This document shows positions 6,068 through 7,309 of a DNA stretch of 7,309 bases, one piece after another; within the stretch, counting starts at the first letter, position 1; every line of letters starts with the position of its first letter. Where the stretch lies: positions 1-7,309 of the forward strand of contig CALQRR010000076.1 in the NCBI GenBank assembly GCA_943333015.1, given 5' to 3'. This DNA is from Chitinophaga pinensis. Lineage in GTDB: Bacteria > Bacteroidota > Bacteroidia > M30B66. Made by a program: the position numbers and the translations under genes. The notes under the pieces were generated by a model, which did no database searches, was not told where the DNA came from, and saw only the letters and a list, made by a program, of their open reading frames with translations.

Positions 6068-6679
6068 ATGAACTACATGAAACGTTTTTATTTCCTGCTG
6101 CTGCTGCTTCCCGTCATAGCTCAGGCACAGTTTTCAAAAGATCTGAAAAAGCTGGCTGGCTTGATGCAAGGCACCTACAGCAGCGAGGAGCAACATCTAC
6201 TCGATACTACTTATTATAACATCCGGTTGAAAATTGTCCCCATCTGGTCCGATCGCTCAGATGCCCGCTGGATGTATGTGGAACAAGCACTTGTTGGGAA
6301 AGAAGAACGTCCTTACCGTCAACGCGTTTACAAACTAACAGAACCTCAAAAAGGGCAGTTTGAAAGTGCAGTGTATACACTCCAGTCGCCACTTCGCTTT
6401 GTGGGACATATAAACTTGGTTGAAAAACTGAATCCGGATTCGTTGCAATTGCGCGACGGCTGCTCGGTTTTTATGAAAAAGGTGGGCAAGAAGAAGTTTG
6501 ATGGAAAAACAGATGACAAAAAATGCCCTTCCGATATGCGCAATGCCGCGTATGCTTCTTCTATCGTAAGCATTACACCGGGCATGCTCATCAGTTGGGA
6601 TCGCGGGTACGATCGGGATAACCGACAGGTTTGGGGAGCTGAAAAAGGTGGTTACCGTTTTCGTAAAATCAAAAAATAG
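6068..6679 (+). CDS. Secreted CpeT/CpcT-family protein
   Basis: This gene encodes about 203 residues. Numbering below is from the second possible start at 6077 (200 residues). The N-terminus is a typical Sec signal peptide: Met-Lys-Arg, then a Leu-rich core, then an AQA|Q cleavage site after about residue 17. The mature part matches the CpeT/CpcT pattern along its length: a GxMQGTYSSEEQ start, VPIW (54-57), YVEQAL (67-72), PYRQRVY (79-85), DGCSVFMKK (127-135), a Cys at 150 followed by PSDMRNAAYASS, then SWDRGYD (173-179) and WGAEKGGYRF (186-195). In cyanobacteria CpeT/CpcT proteins are bilin lyases or chaperones for phycobiliproteins and have a calycin-like beta-barrel. Outside cyanobacteria the role is unknown, and no phycobiliprotein gene is present here. 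Cys129 and Cys150 could form a disulfide after export. The TTG at 6044 would add residues ahead of the signal peptide and is less likely as the start. The stop lies three bases from the convergent SDR gene's stop. Confidence 0.85.
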   Translation: MNYMKRFYFLLLLLPVIAQAQFSKDLKKLAGLMQGTYSSEEQHLLDTTYYNIRLKIVPIWSDRSDARWMYVEQALVGKEERPYRQRVYKLTEPQKGQFESAVYTLQSPLRFVGHINLVEKLNPDSLQLRDGCSVFMKKVGKKKFDGKTDDKKCPSDMRNAAYASSIVSITPGMLISWDRGYDRDNRQVWGAEKGGYRFRKIKK

Positions 6680-6682
6680 GAC

Positions 6683-7309
6683 TCATTCCCAGAATTGAAG
6701 CGGATTGTCTAGCTGAAAAACATAGCCCGTTTGGCTTCTTAGTTTTTCACTGCTGATGGTCCGAATCAGTGGATTTTCGCTCGGCAATACTGCAGGCTTG
6801 GGTAGGTGTAATGCAACTGCTCCGGCTTCATAAAAAGCAGCCCGAAGCGGATGCTCTTGGGCGCATGCATTGAATATTCCAGTGGTTTCCGGATGATGTA
6901 GCATGGAGATGATTACACCCACGGCATCTGTTTGATGAATCATGTTAACTGGTTCGTTGCCGGGCAGTTTGCTTGATCCGAAGCGTGCCGGATTTCGGTC
7001 AGTTCCGGCCAGTCCGCTCATTCGGATGATCACCGCATTGGGGAATTGACCGATCAGTAGCTGTTCTGCTTGAAGGATGTATTCTGCTTCGGATGTTTCG
7101 GCTTGAAACGGTACATCTTCTTCCCAGTTACCGGCGCGTTTAGGATACACAGATGTGCTGCTAATCAGAACAATGCGTTGTGTTTTTTCGGGCAGTTGTT
7201 TAAGTACTTCGTTGACTTTTTGGGGATACGAGGAATAGTCGCCTCCTTTTCCGGGTGGAAAGCACATCACCAATGCATCGCTCCAAAATGCGGGAGAGAT
7301 GGGCGTTTC
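6683..7309 (-). CDS. Atypical SDR / NAD-dependent epimerase-like protein, C-terminal part (5' end outside window)
   Basis: The frame is open to the right edge, giving 208 residues of the C-terminal part. The GxxGxxG nucleotide-binding motif that should open the protein is outside the window, and the TTG or ATG codons near 7265-7273 are internal. Visible traits fit the extended/atypical short-chain dehydrogenase group that includes YeeZ-like proteins. They are a DALVMCFPPG strand-loop, the central strand IVLISSTSVYP followed by an Asn-Trp-Glu-Glu-Asp turn, RMSGLAGTDRNP, MIHQTDAVGVI (the IHxxD element of epimerase-like proteins), and GIFNACAQEHP followed by a conserved Phe-Tyr. The Tyr of SSTSVY is present, but no YxxxK pair can be recognised, as is usual in atypical members. 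These proteins often act on nucleotide sugars or have unknown substrates, so no reaction is assigned. It is probably cytoplasmic. Confidence 0.8.
   Translation of the reverse strand, partial: ETPISPAFWSDALVMCFPPGKGGDYSSYPQKVNEVLKQLPEKTQRIVLISSTSVYPKRAGNWEEDVPFQAETSEAEYILQAEQLLIGQFPNAVIIRMSGLAGTDRNPARFGSSKLPGNEPVNMIHQTDAVGVIISMLHHPETTGIFNACAQEHPLRAAFYEAGAVALHLPKPAVLPSENPLIRTISSEKLRSQTGYVFQLDNPLQFWE
6711..6754. terminator. Candidate bidirectional-type hairpin downstream of the CpeT-like gene, inside the SDR gene
   Basis: TGAAAAAC (6714-6721) is perfectly complementary to GTTTTTCA (6742-6749). Nested inside are AGCC (6724-6727) and GGCT (6733-6736) around a CGTTT loop, and AGC/GCT pairs flank the outside. 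On the plus strand this is a hairpin whose 3' arm is a T-run, about 32 bases after the stop of the CpeT-like gene, so it could end that transcript. It lies within the coding sequence of the convergent gene, about 10-24 codons before its stop. Confidence 0.45.

Noticed and set aside
5968..6219. Plus-strand frame of 83 codons overlapping the start of the CpeT-like gene
   Set aside because: It runs out of frame through the signal peptide region of a gene with strong family motifs, and its product has no recognisable features.
1..7309. CRISPR arrays, tRNA or rRNA genes, insertion sequences, attachment sites, replication origins
   Set aside because: I saw no regularly spaced repeats, cloverleaf with conserved arms, transposase motifs, terminal repeats or initiator boxes on either strand.

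Overview
The window looks like chromosomal DNA from a member of the Bacteroidota, probably free-living. The grounds are a type I signal peptidase with the long insert usual in that phylum, translationally coupled to a WbqC-family gene; start codons without clear Shine-Dalgarno sequences; a match to the TAnnTTTG promoter box typical of the phylum; and a large soluble hybrid histidine kinase. This is inference from gene content. There is no rRNA or single-copy marker here to fix the genus. Base composition appears moderate and even, and I saw no mobile element, CRISPR array, tRNA or phage gene.

Layout, left to right. (1) The 3' end of a plus-strand gene for a saccharopine-dehydrogenase/alanine-dehydrogenase-like enzyme (1-365). 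(2) A minus-strand gene for a 1190-residue hybrid sensor kinase (362-3934), whose stop codon shares bases with the stop of the first gene. Its predicted order is two STAS/SpoIIAA-like domains, a coiled coil, two PAS domains, HisKA, HATPase and two receiver domains. (3) A 244-base gap (3935-4178) with small inverted repeats and a possible terminator for the genes further right. (4) A minus-strand two-gene operon, lepB (4835-5899) then a WbqC-family gene (4179-4838), joined by an ATGA overlap. (5) A 168-base divergent promoter region (5900-6067). (6) A plus-strand gene for a secreted CpeT/CpcT-family protein (6068-6679). (7) The 3' part of a minus-strand atypical SDR/NAD-dependent epimerase-like gene (6683-7309), which runs off the right edge.

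The genes do not form one obvious pathway. LepB is the housekeeping protease that cleaves exported pre-proteins, and the CpeT-like protein next to it is a probable substrate because it has a typical signal peptide. The kinase is an orphan: no response regulator or HPt gene lies beside it, and both receiver domains lack a phosphotransfer partner in the same chain. Both convergent junctions are extremely tight (a 4-base overlap and a 3-base gap), so termination signals must lie inside the opposing genes. A good hairpin candidate exists for the second junction.

The most interesting items are the paired STAS-like sensory module on the kinase, a CpeT-family protein exported by an apparently non-photosynthetic lineage, and the TAnnTTTG-like boxes exactly five bases upstream of the ATGs of both divergent genes. 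I did not find evidence of a clearly new multi-gene system.
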